64,000 bases of DNA from Rachycentron canadum (taxonomy: Eukaryota; Chordata; Actinopteri; Carangiformes; Rachycentridae), in the NCBI GenBank assembly GCA_038496675.1, contig CM076653.1, positions 21,194,476-21,258,475 of the forward strand. The letters are read 5' to 3'. Of the stretch, positions 20,918-33,700 are shown in pieces (the first letter of the stretch is position 1; the number at the start of each line of letters is the position of its first letter). The position numbers were made by a program, and so were the translations under genes. The notes below the pieces were generated by a model. That model had not been told where the DNA came from. It worked only from the letters and a program-made list of their open reading frames with translations, and ran no database searches.

Positions 20918-23900
20918 GTAGGAGGGTGCTTTAATCTTTATGAATTCAAGACATCATTTTTTTAGATATTAATGGCATTGTTTCACACAGCCTGATCAGG
21001 TCTGACATCACCAAACATGAAATCATGGTTTAAAGTTTAAGCGTTATAAAGACTTATATGCTTTCATTTGAAAAAAATAGTTTGACATTATAACAGCTAC
21101 AGCTTTTGAGCCTTTCAATGAAGAACACACTCCGTATATGTGTAATGCTTTGTTTCTGTAACCTGCTAGGTTCGTCTTAGCCATGACTTGGATCATCCAA
21201 ACATAGTATGCTTTTATGAATGGTATGAAACAAGTAACCACCTCTGGTTGGTAGTGGAGCTCTGCACAGGTCAGTAATTATATCTGGTACTCCTTATCAG
21301 CAGTAATGAATGAAATAATCTAATTTTAATCATGTTTTAAATAATGGTAAGTGACAAATGCATCTTATTATTATTATTATTATTAGAAGCTCACAACTGC
21401 AAGATTTCACAAATAGTGAATACCTTTATATTTTTATTTATTCAAGAATTTATTGTAAACTGTCTTTTTTTATATGTTGAGGGTTTGCTGGATTTTAAAA
21501 TAATTTAATAGTTTTTAGTATGTACATTTCTTTGTCTATCTACCTCTTGTCTGTTAGGTGGTTCCATGGAGTCAGTGGTTAGACAGGATGGATGTCTGTC
21601 AGAAGATGTTGTGAGGAGGTTTGGATGGGACTTGGTGAAAGGATTGAAATATATGCATGAATTAGGAATCATTTTCTCAGACTTAACCCCAGCTAAGGTT
21701 TGTATTTATGTATCAGCATAACAGAAAAGTTATCATTATCTTATGGATATGGTAACTGTCCTTTTGTCACCCATAGATTCTGCTCGATGGTAGTGGCATC
21801 CTGAAATTTGGTAACTTCTGTCTGTCCAAGGCAGAGGGAGAGACACTGGAGGATTTCTTTGCCCAGGTCTCTCTATCTGCAGAGGCAGGGGAGAGAGATG
21901 GAAAGGAGAACTTTGATAACATTAGGAAAAGATTACAAGGTCAGATGAACATATTTTAATCATGTTAGCTGTCTGTGTGTTGCATTATTGATTTATGGAG
22001 AAGCTAACCAGTAGATTAGCAAAAATATTAAACTTTTTAGATCCAGTTTAATGGTGACTCATATGCTGTAGACCACTGGCTTGATGTTTGGATTTGCAAC
22101 TACAGGAGACGTATCTACAAAAACACTTATTGTGTAGGTGATTTCAAAATGACAGCAGTCACAAGGAGATGGATTATTTTTTGTTATCACACAGTGATCA
22201 CATCAGAAGCCAAGGACATTTGTGGAGGAGTTATATTCTATGATAACTGATTGGAAGAAGGCCACTTTCCATCAATACTGTAATTATTTTGGTTTAATGT
22301 TAACCAATATATTGATTAGTCTCCACAATTTACCACATGGCCAAAAATACAAAGCTCATAGAACATGTACAATTTGCCTAAATGAAATTACACCATGTTT
22401 GTTCATTTTGAGGATGCATATCTTGTTTTTGTGTTTTCTAAATACCATATTTGTATGATGCATATTTTCAGGTTCTCCAATGTACAGTGCTCCAGAAGTT
22501 TTGCAAGGATCAGAGACCAATATGAGTTCTGATCTCTGGGCTCTTGCGTGTATACTCTACTACATGTACACTGGTAAACATATGCACATGCATGCTGACA
22601 CAGCCATACACCAAATATGATTAAGCATACATGAGTAGGAACAGTATTTTCCTTTTTTAAGTATTGTATTGACTAGTTATTGTATTGGACACCAAATTAA
22701 GAAAAATCTTAATAGGAAATTGAGTTAATATACTCAATATGTGTATGTGATGTGTAACTGATGACTGACTACTGAGAAACCAAACTGTAGATAGATACAG
22801 TGCAACAGTAAACAGAAAATCGGACACAATACTGTAATGCATTGAAATCTTAAAACCAAATTGTTTTCATTTTCCAGGTAAACCTCCGTTTTATTCTGAT
22901 AGCTACACTGAACTGACAGAGATGATTTTATATCAGGAACAACCACCTCCCAGACAGACAGGTAATACATATACATATCTCACATAGTCTACACACATTT
23001 TTTGCAGCTATTTAGCAAAAAAATAAAAAATAAAAATAAAAGTCAGTCAGTAGCAGTATAATGCCTTGTTTTGGGTTACTTTATCTTGAATGTTGTTTTT
23101 TTTTTTTCTTAGTTTATTTAATTCATGAGAATATGTTTTTTTGTTTCACCATTTTCAGTCAGTCCTCCCAGTGAGGATTTCCAGAATCTTCTAAAAGCCT
23201 TGCTTCACAAAAACCCAGATGAGAGGTTAGTTTCATAGACTCACAGGTCCAGCACACACACTACTACTGCTGTTACTACTGTCATTTCATCACATCAGGG
23301 CTGGAAATCTTGAGGTACCTTACAATTTGAATTGATTGTACTTACAATACCACAGACCCCCCTATGGAAGACTGTAAGATTTACTTCAACCCTGTTTTTT
23401 TGGCTTGTTGAGCTTAGTGTCATGTTTCAGTGTCCTCATATTTAGTTTTATTGTTGTTGTATTTGTTGTTTAGGATGAACTGGCCAGAGTTGCTGAACCA
23501 CCCTTTCTGGATACCAGTACTGACAGAGGAACAAGACGAAGTTGGAGGAGAAGAAGAGGATGGAGAAGGAGATACAGAGAAAATGAATTGCTCTGAGTCA
23601 GTTGGTCCAGTTAGCTTGAGGTTTGTTGCTATGTTGCTTGCTTTTACAGTTCCTACAGCCATCTACAAACATTTTGTTTCCATTTTAATGCACCCAGATT
23701 TGTTTTGTAAAACAGCAGTAATAAACACATAAATGGTAGCTGCATATGGCAAAATACTGCTCAAACCCAGCCTAATCTTTAATAATCCAATGGCAGAGGC
23801 CAAAAATTTTGAAACACATTTCATTGTGATTCAACAGAATTCAAGAGCACAACAAACAGCCTTTCTACCATTAAGTTCAATATAAGCAGTTTATATGCTG

Positions 23901-26900
23901 CAGTTTTTATTTTTCCTTCTGCTGAATAGTTTGTGTTAGTGTGCGTCCTTTCAATACCTCCACAGATACACAAGGATTCTTGACCCTGTTCATCCAGCAC
24001 AGGCAGATGAGTGTCCGAACAGCCACAGGACCTGTCAAAAACTAATCTCATCACAGACAAATGCAACAACCGACAGATGGACTGATTGCCAACAAGTTGA
24101 CAGACACACTACCTGTGGAACCTTAAGGAACAGCCAGTGCTTCGATAGGGAGTTGGAAAAGGAGAGAGGAGAGGAGGGGCAGGCGAAGGCAGAAGATAAC
24201 CCCAAGCTAACTGGGGCCCAGCAGATGTGCCACACACTGCAGCCCCACAAGTCATTCACACTAGGTAACACGTTTGCTGAGGTCTGTGTTTGGATATGTT
24301 GACGTGTTTAAAGTTAGACATGAAAGTATAATTGTTGGCCATAACATACTTTTTATGTCCTCTGTATATGTGGGCCATATTTGTGTGTGTGACAGATTAA
24401 TATGAGAGGTTGTTGATTGGACATTATATACTGCATTTATGGGAAATAATCACTATCATCATACCCATAAACAAGACTGTTTCACAGCAGTAGCGGCATT
24501 GTGAATGTGTAATTTTATAGACACAGCCACATCAGCAAAACTGGGCTGCATAACGAAAGATTATTTAGTAAAGTTTTCATTCCTTTACCACAATATTTTT
24601 TCTCTGTTTTAACTGTGTGAAAATAGATGTTGTTATCTGGTTTTCTAGATAAACCAATTTTGTTGTGTCCTATTGTTTCCCTCTCTACTGCAAATCCTTT
24701 GATTTTTCACTGTTTTTCTATTGCTCCAATTGTGTAGATTTACACTCTGATTAAAATGCGTGCTCAGTCTTTCACCTGTGTGGCCTTTTCTTGGTATTTG
24801 TCCCAGACATAAATGCCATACAGCATGTTGCCTAAAAAATCTGAATCAGAATCTTGTGTGCTTCCTCCTCCAGATAATGTATTGGAGCTTAGGCCAAAGA
24901 GTGGTGTGGATGAGGACAACACTGAGGCCATTTTTCTGTTCAGGTTTTCAGTTCAGTCTATCTATTGCCTGTCTGTCTGGTCTGGTAGGGTTTCCCTAGG
25001 TCACAGGGTTATTCCTGTTTTCCTGGATAATCAGTGAGCTAATAGATGACCTGGATAATTTCTTTTTTCCGAAGAATTTTAATCTCAAAAGTGTTGCTCA
25101 AATGACAATTTTGCAATTTACAAATTGATTTACAAACTCTATGGGAAATTATATTATATTTCAATATTCTTTTCCTATTGTTCTCTAGCTCCTGTGCCAA
25201 CTCAAGAAGGAGCTGTAGTACCACAGACTCTCCAAATCAAACTCTTGTACCTCAGGTTACTGCCATCATATAACTCTGAAATCTCTAAACTACAGATATA
25301 TGTTATTCTAATGATGATTATGTGGCTGAGTGGGATACTTTACTCATCTTTTGCTGAGGTTGATTCTTGTTTTCTTCTTTCTTTCCTTTCCTTCCTCTGC
25401 TCCAAGGCCAGTACTGGTACTGACGTCACAACCTCTGTGAAAACTCTACTCCGTACTGAGTCTGATCTGACTGTCACCCCAATCATGGACAACCCCAAGG
25501 TTATATTATTGGACATATTAAAATACATCTATTTTTACATCTATTTACTTTCAATGATCTTCAGTATTAAGTGTCTTTGTTGTTCCAATTTTATATAACC
25601 TCCTTATATATTATATTGTGTAAGCAAAATAATATTTTTATTTTTGTAATGATGTATTTTTGTGATGAATGTCCCTAATAGGAAGGAAGGAACATAGTTA
25701 TAGGGGAATTTAGAAAGCCAAGACTGAAGTTCACTTTCTATTGTTCTCTTACTGTTTACCAGATTTTTAAGAGTCCTCCTGTGCGATTTGATTCTAAAAC
25801 CCTTTGTGTACCAGCACATTCAGGTACATTTATTTTTCAGTCAGTAATAAAGGTTTTGTACAAAATAATTAAATAGGTTTTCAGTGTGCTTACTCTGCTC
25901 TGTTCTCGTCTCCTCTCCTCTCCCCTCCTCTTCTCTAGTCGAGAGGCTGCAGTCCCTGAGTGAAGAGGGGTGGAATGTCTTCCTCTTACAGCTCTGTTCA
26001 TCCCTTGAAGAACAGAATCTCCCCACTCCTGTGTCTTCCTCCATTGCTGCTGCTTCTCCTGGCACAGCCACTCGATCCAAACTCAACCTACTGTGTTACC
26101 TCTGTTGTGTGGCTGGACATAAAGTTATTGCTAACAGGCTGATCAACTCAACACTGGTAGGAAAACAAACTGTCACAGCTCAACTGCTGGAGTAAATTTT
26201 TTGAGTTTTAGGGAGATTTTAGCCATAGCATTGTAATGCACTGTGGAAGCCCTTGCTCTTAGCTTAGTCAGTTGAAACTAATTACTAATTCAATAACTAA
26301 TAATAATAATAATGATAATTTGCCAGACATTTTATCACCAATTTTCCTAATAGCTTCACCAGGAACATTTAACATGCATGAGTTTATTTCCATTGCTCCC
26401 ATTAGTCAAGTGGGAGTACAGTGACTGTCATCAAACATGAAATTCTTAAAGCATTTTTAAATATATATGATGTTTACGACTCAAAAGTTGATCAATGTTA
26501 TTAAAGGGCATCTAAAATCCATGTTTTACTGTTGCATATTATAATTTCTTATAAATTGTCTCTTTGCTTTCTCTCTGTATCTGTCTCTCCAATCTATGCC
26601 CCTCATTCAGCTTCCACTATTGACACAGCAGTTGCGACAAGCTCCTAACTGGGATGTGTAAGTACAAATTATGTTTTTTAAAATAGGGTACAATTGTGCA
26701 CTTTTGCAGGAATACTGGATAAGTAGTTATGCAGTAAAAACAGACAAAAATTAATGGGATGAGATGAACTACAAGCTACCACGAGATTCCCAAAATGTAA
26801 GTGATTTGACAGATCTACACTATGATAGAAAAACTGTTAAAAAAAAGCACTCAGCCGTGGCTACACTACAGTAACAAACTTCAGGGGCAGACAACGGCAT

Positions 26901-28990
26901 GGAAGATGGCATACCCACAAAGATGTGGAACCCTCCTTCTGTCTCCCTATTCTTTTCAGTTGGAACTGTGTTTCCAAGTTACTGCTATAACACCAACGCA
27001 CACCATCTTTGAAAGCTGAAACAGTGGGTGTATACAAAGACCTGGTGGTCTTTGTTTTGGTAGAGGTTACAGACTAGACATAAATTGGAAATTGATATCC
27101 TCCTTATTGGTGATGTTTTTCTATTTTATCAGTATTTGTTCTTGGAAAATTAGATTTAGATGTGTTGTTATGCAAATAAACTCAGTTTGTCACATTTTTT
27201 ATTAAATTAAGATGAAAAATGTTTTTCAGACGGAGCAAGGTTCTAAGAGTGATGGGTCTATTGGCTCTGCACTGTACTGAACTTGGAGAGGACAGCCCTG
27301 TTTCTGAGGTCCAGAATACCACCCACACACACATACACCTAGAAATTAAAATTTGATATTGTTTCCACTGCCACATTTATTCATACATTTCATTCATATT
27401 GGAGTTGAAACTACAGGAGCAACAGTAGTGTCAGAGAAAAAGCAAACATTTATTCTTAAAAAAAATCTGTTTTACTCAAACAAACAAAACAAAACAAGTG
27501 GTTAAAGTCATGTAAAGTCAAGTGTTTAATAACTAACTGTTAAATGGGTTTTCCATGCTAAACATGTTGAGTCAAACCTACATTACCAGTTTTCACCATG
27601 GGGTGGCTGCACTGACCAGCAGGAGACCACCATATACACATTACAGAGAGGATACATACTCTCATGCAAAATAACATACATGAAACCTAACAATAATGAT
27701 TACACTACTGTATATGCTATGTATGAATGTTGTTTTATTTATAGTAGGTTCTGGTTAATGAGGGTTGTGTACATGTCTTTGGAATTTATTGATGGTCATT
27801 TTTGTTTGGTTTGGTTACCTATGCTTGTGTTTTTATCATGGCACCAGTATCAACAGTGATGAAAACCTGTAGTCTGACATTAAGCAGAAAACATAAAATG
27901 AGGATGGGAGTGGTTGTCTGGGTCCACTGTTAATTTTTAATACTAGTGTGTACCAGCAGGTGGCATTAAAAACCTACAAGACAATAAGTCTATCTATTAG
28001 CCTCAACTCTCTCTCTCTCTCTCTCTCTCACTGATGGAAACATACAAACACACACACACATTGATCATCCATATAGACTGACATGACACCTTCCCTCTCC
28101 CCTTAGCTCAATCATCACTAATAATCACCTCAACCTTTAACCTAACTAGTCCAAACCTAAACCTCTTTTTATCATTGACCCTAAAATGTCTTTACCCTCA
28201 AACAACCCTTTAAATTTTTGAAATGTGGATAACTTTTGTGATAAATATCTAGATAGTTACAAATCTTAATTGGTTTTAATATTTTTTGTTTTAAATTGTA
28301 TGTTTCTTTTTCAGATTTTTTGTTTTTATTTGAATATGCCACCTTTGTACTTGTTACCTCTGTACCAGTAACAATATCACTATAGTGGACTTTATTTGAT
28401 ATAGTTACTGTATATGATGCAAGTGAAACTGCTGCCATATATACCCTACACATAATTTTCAATGTATTCGGTCCATCTCACTAAAACTAATGTAGCCTAT
28501 CTTCATGAAGATTATAATTATCAGTTTTTGCCAAAGTTGTTTTCGAGAAGAGTTCAGTTTACTAAATGGTCACTTTGGAGGAAGTGGTTTGTGGTGAGTT
28601 TGTCTAATCCAATTACATGGATTGGACTCAAACTTTCGGACCCCTCTGTACATCAATGAAGGGTTCTAGATATCAGAAACACCTTCAGATGAAATAGCTT
28701 CCAAAATGACCATGCAGTTGAATCAAAACTTCTCTTACAGTTTCAACAAAATCTGAATATTATAACCCACCTGAAAGTAGGATTTATTCCAAGACAGTTG
28801 TGTATTGATCTGCACTAGATCTATTTAGTAGTTGCCAAATGTAACTGTTATACTCATTATCATAGTAAAGAAAGTGCTGTAAAGTAATGAACACACTTGT
28901 CAAAACGCAAAGTCTTTTAGACAGAGACACACATAGACAATTCAGATGCTTTACTGAGCCCCCTCACACACACATACACATGCAAACGCA

Positions 28991-29024
<34 letters not shown>

Positions 29025-29535
29025 TTCAAGCTGTGTGGTGCTGAACTAATTCAACGTAAAAGCAGTTTAGTATGGTGGTGAGATCTGGAGCCGCTCTCCC
29101 TTATTTGATCCTTTCATCCTGAGCAGATCTAAACACCCTTTTCCTGTCTCTCTTTTTTTCTACCTCGTCACTACTATTCTTTGTCTCCACGTCTTCTCGA
29201 TCACATCTATTTCTTCTGAATGAAATCCATCCGGCTACAGTACTTCTGATCCTACATGCACTTCTTTTCCTGGTTTGTTTTTTTCTCCTCTCTTTCTCTA
29301 CTTGTACTGACACTTTACTCCTACTAAGTCGTCACGGCGATTTACAAAATGGCTGACTGTGGCATAGCAGTGTTTTTCGGTGCGCCTGTTGTTAAAGACA
29401 AATGGCGGAACATTTTTTTCTGCTACTCTCCATACCTCCCTGCAGATTTTGTTGGATGACAATTTGTTAAGTGAAGGACAAAGCCATCCTTCCGTTTGTG
29501 TCTATGTGTGTGTCCATCTATAGACTCAGCAGGGA

Positions 29536-29596
<61 letters not shown>

Positions 29597-29903
29597 GGCA
29601 CATACGTGCATTTTTTTGCATGTGTTTGTGAGTGTGCATAGGCTTTTTTGACAAATCTTTATGTAGGTCCATGTCAGTCCTGTGTATGTACTTTCTGTGC
29701 CTGTGTTGTTCTTGTTTCCTATTGGTGTCTGTGTGCATGTTAATGTTCTGCGTTTGTGCGTATTTTTATGTTATAGTGATATATTTGGAATTTCTGTGTG
29801 TGTGTTGTCTCAGCAGGGGTTCTCCTGCTGCAGTCCTGCTGATTGGAGTGTCAGGGTTGGGTTTAGTTACCATGGTAACTGCTATATACTTCGATCACCC
29901 CGA

Positions 29904-29962
<59 letters not shown>

Positions 29963-30744
29963 CATACACCTGTCTGTCTCTGTCTCTCTGTCTTACTCTG
30001 TCCTTTTTGTCTGTCTGCTTTCTCTTTTCTTCCTCTAGTCTGTTTGTCTTTGACACACTCTCTGTCTCTCCTCAAATACTCAAAAAGAATTCAATCAGAA
30101 TAAAATTTTCTGGGTTAATGCTACTAACGCAAGCTTACTGCTTTCCTAATACAACTAAGTGAAGTTGAGGGAACCAACAACATTTTTCCCCTCCCTTATC
30201 ACCTATAAAGTTTTCTGTGGCTTTTACAGCAGTTTAGCCTGTAAAGCTTCCACTGTGCAGGTTGTTTCATGAGAATGTGGGGTCTTAATGCATTCTTAAA
30301 GTTCACAGCAATCTTTAGGAATGTACATTCAGACACTACTCAAAGGTAAAAATAAGAGTTTAAACTGCTGTTTAGTTTGTGTGTGTGTGTGTGTATATCA
30401 GGCAAATTGTTTTATATATCTGTATATCTAAGCCATGCATTTGTTCTATGTCTCTATATTTGCCATGAGACATTTGAGAACATATATACATTCAATCAGG
30501 TCATCTCAGTGAAAAGCCTGCATTTAAATTTACAAAGTTAAGCAATTTTAATAGGAAAGCTGGGGGTTTAAAGATAAGAGTTCCTCTGACTGTAATTCTG
30601 CAATGCTGCTTCATACACCAGTCTCCTCTTTCACCTCACCAGAAAAAAACCTTGTATTAGCTGTAAATCATTAAAGTCATGCGATGTTTCCTCTTTAAAT
30701 GTCTGATAATTTACCAACCTGCTCTCCTGTATTCTGTCTTTATT

Positions 30745-30778
<34 letters not shown>

Positions 30779-33700
30779 GTCCCAAGTGTAGATGCATAGT
30801 AAATATTCATGTGCACTATTTGTGTGCGTGAGAGCAAAACTTCTGTGTGCTGTGTTGGGATGTTTCCTTATTCACTGTGCCGTTATTTGAGTTTTGTTTA
30901 TGCATGTAGATTAAATGCATATGCTTCTGTGTTTTTGTGTGCGCATTCATGTGCCTTATTTGATCTGAGGGAGTGTTGATGCTGAGATAATGATAATGTG
31001 TTCTGGGGGAACAGTTGTGTGCATGCATGTGTATGCACATTTGCTTTTTCACTGTGGCTGGTTGCACAGCGGTGCCTTTCACCACCCTCTGCCTGAGAGC
31101 AGCTGTATGGCCAGTTTCAAACACAATCCAGAATCTAAAGTCTCCACTCAGCCATTTATGTTATTAGTGGGTTCGGCTTAGGACGGGAGGCAGCAAGAGG
31201 ACAGAGCAGTGATGTGGGAAATAGAGAGAAACCCAAGAACATTTTTTTTTTTCATAGCACATATGCACCATTAACATACTGGGTTAACAGTAACACAGCA
31301 TGGTGCGAGTTTATAGTCTATGTATACATAGATTCAAATAAACTTAAATAAAACATTCTTAGCAATAATTTTAAGACCTACTCAGGATTCCAGTTTCAAA
31401 CAGTACTATGCTATTAGATGGTTCAGCGTGAGGATTCACTATGGTTCTTGGGCAAATACAAAAGGAAAGAATAACTCCTCAAGAGAGAACATGACAACAG
31501 ACTGTTACCGCTTCTTGCCCTACAATGAAAAAGAGAGACAGCAGGTGAAAGACAGTGAAAACAAGCAAGCATGAGAGAAAGATGTAGGTGAGTGAGTTAG
31601 AGATATTATGTGATATATACATAGAGGGCAATTCAAAATACAGCAGAAGAAAATAGTAGAGTAGTAGTAGAGAGAAAAACAACATAGGGAGGAGAGAGAG
31701 AAAAGAGATGGAAAGAGAAAGTGGAGAAGGGAGAGATAGAAGAGTGAAGCAGACCTTGCATCAGATCACAGAGGGGGGAAGCTGGCAGTAATGCTAATGC
31801 CAAGAAGCAGCGAGCCAGCAAGGCTGTCTCTGCATATACTTAACTCTGTGTCTGTCTGTGTGTGTGCGTGTGCGTTTGCTTGCTTGCATGGGAGTGTCAT
31901 AAGCCTTTCTCATATGTGCATATGATTGTGTGAATTGTGTATATACTTAGGTCTGTCCACATACTTAATGCTATGAATGCACATACGTGCATGTGTATCC
32001 ATGTGTTTCTCTTACTGTGTAGTTCAGTGTGTATCTGTTTGTGTATGTTTTTAAGTGGTTTGCACAGAGATTGTTGTTGCTCCTGTCCATCTTATATTGT
32101 CCTCTTTAAATGCTCTCCCTCTTTCCCAGTTTGTTTTCTTTTCTCTTTCTTTCTCTTCTTCAGTCATCCCTGTCTTTCTGTTATAAATATATTGCCTCCC
32201 TGTCTTCCTTCTCACTGTTTCATCCTCCTTTTCAGAACCCAAATCAGGAAAACTTTAATGATCTGCACAGCAAAACTGCTTTGTTAGAAGTGTAGAATAC
32301 ACAGTTTGAAAAGAGGAAGTAAATTAATAAAAAAACTGCTATAAGATAGTAATAATTATAATGATAATAATAATAACTACACAGTGGATAAGCACAATGG
32401 ACTAAAGTGCAGAAATTAAGGAGCACTTAGTCATTCTGGGTCTGTGGCTACTCATGGATAATGGAGAGGAGTTTTGACAAGATCTCCCTCTCTACAACTA
32501 CATGCATAAAGCCCAGTTACATCCCCAGGACTGTGCAGGCTTTTTGAATCAGTTTGTTGAGTCTGTCGGAGTCGGCCACCCTCAGGCTACTTCTGTTGAA
32601 GGACTAGAAGAAAGAGGGCTGTCTCTGGACCTTTCTTGTAGAGTTCCTGGTCCAGTCTGGCTTTCCTTCCAAGTGGGCATACAGATATTTGTACTCTTTT
32701 ACCATCTCTCCCCTAATGGATGGAGGAGTAGCAGGAATTCTGGCTATTCTGAAGTCCACTCTTTGTTTTGCTGATGTTGAGCTGCAAGTAGTTCAGATAA
32801 CACCAGTTCACAAAACTATTCTCTAACTCGATGCTCTCCTTCTTATTCTTTACACTTTATGCTTATCCTCCTGCCTCTCAGTAGTCTCTTATAGTTTAAT
32901 CCTATACGAAATAGTTCCATTGCAATAGTTTCACTTAAAATAGTATTTATTTCATTGTTCATTGTTTTTTGTAAGAGCACTAGACTGTGTAAAATTGAAT
33001 TTTGTAAATAGGCATAAGTATGGGTGTGGAATCAACTTATTTAGATCTCTTGATTTTAGTGTCAGTTAAACTTTTATTCTAACATCAAATTTAATTATTT
33101 TGATTAAGAATACACTGCTAAAGATTTTCTTTCACTCCTTCATACTTGTTCATACTTGTTGACTAAACGGGTGGCATGGTGGTGTGGTTGTTAGCACTGT
33201 TGCCTCACAGCCAGTCCCAGGCCTGGGTCCTTTCTGTGTGGAGTTTGTGTGTTCTCCCTGTGGCTGTGTGGGTTGTCTCCAGGTGCTCCAGCTTCTTCCC
33301 AAAAGCCCAAACACCTGCACGTTTGGGTTAATGGGTGACTCTAAATTACCTGTAGGCCTGAGTGTGAGTGTGAAAAGTAGTTAGTCTCTGTGTTGGCTCT
33401 GTGATGGACTGGTGACCTGTCCAAGGTGGACTCCATCCTCACCCTATGTCAGATGGGATTGGCTCCAGCCCCCCACGACCCTGACAGTTACATAGTATAG
33501 ATGAAGGATGGATAGATGGATGGATGGATGGATTGATTAATGTTGACTAAACTGGTGGATTTGTAGATTCCTATTTTCTAGGCCTTTTTTTTTTTTTTTT
33601 TTTAAATTTGCAGTAACGAAGAACAGAAGTGCTTATAAAACTGTGTCTCTGTTTCTTCTCTCTTTCCAGGCTGTGTGCACATTGACAGACCTGTTGAGGG

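Larger units (their letters stand above)
27309..33669 (+). other. ulk4: ulk4 intron 16 (6.4 kb)
   Basis: Rich in microsatellites (CT, CA, GT and TA arrays between 28.0 and 30.8 kb) and carries a SINE-like insertion at 33.2-33.5 kb. Two YY1-like motifs lie near 29.35-29.41 kb. No exon is recognised. Many open frames here are microsatellite translations. Confidence 0.6.

Noticed and set aside
23430..23732. 100-codon plus-strand open frame around ulk4 exon 8
   Set aside because: The exon is 23474-23620. The extensions on each side cross the acceptor and donor and are intronic.
29101..29313. Arg/Lys-rich minus-strand frame
   Set aside because: It opens on GTG, is low-complexity basic sequence from a C/T-rich tract, and has no support as a gene.
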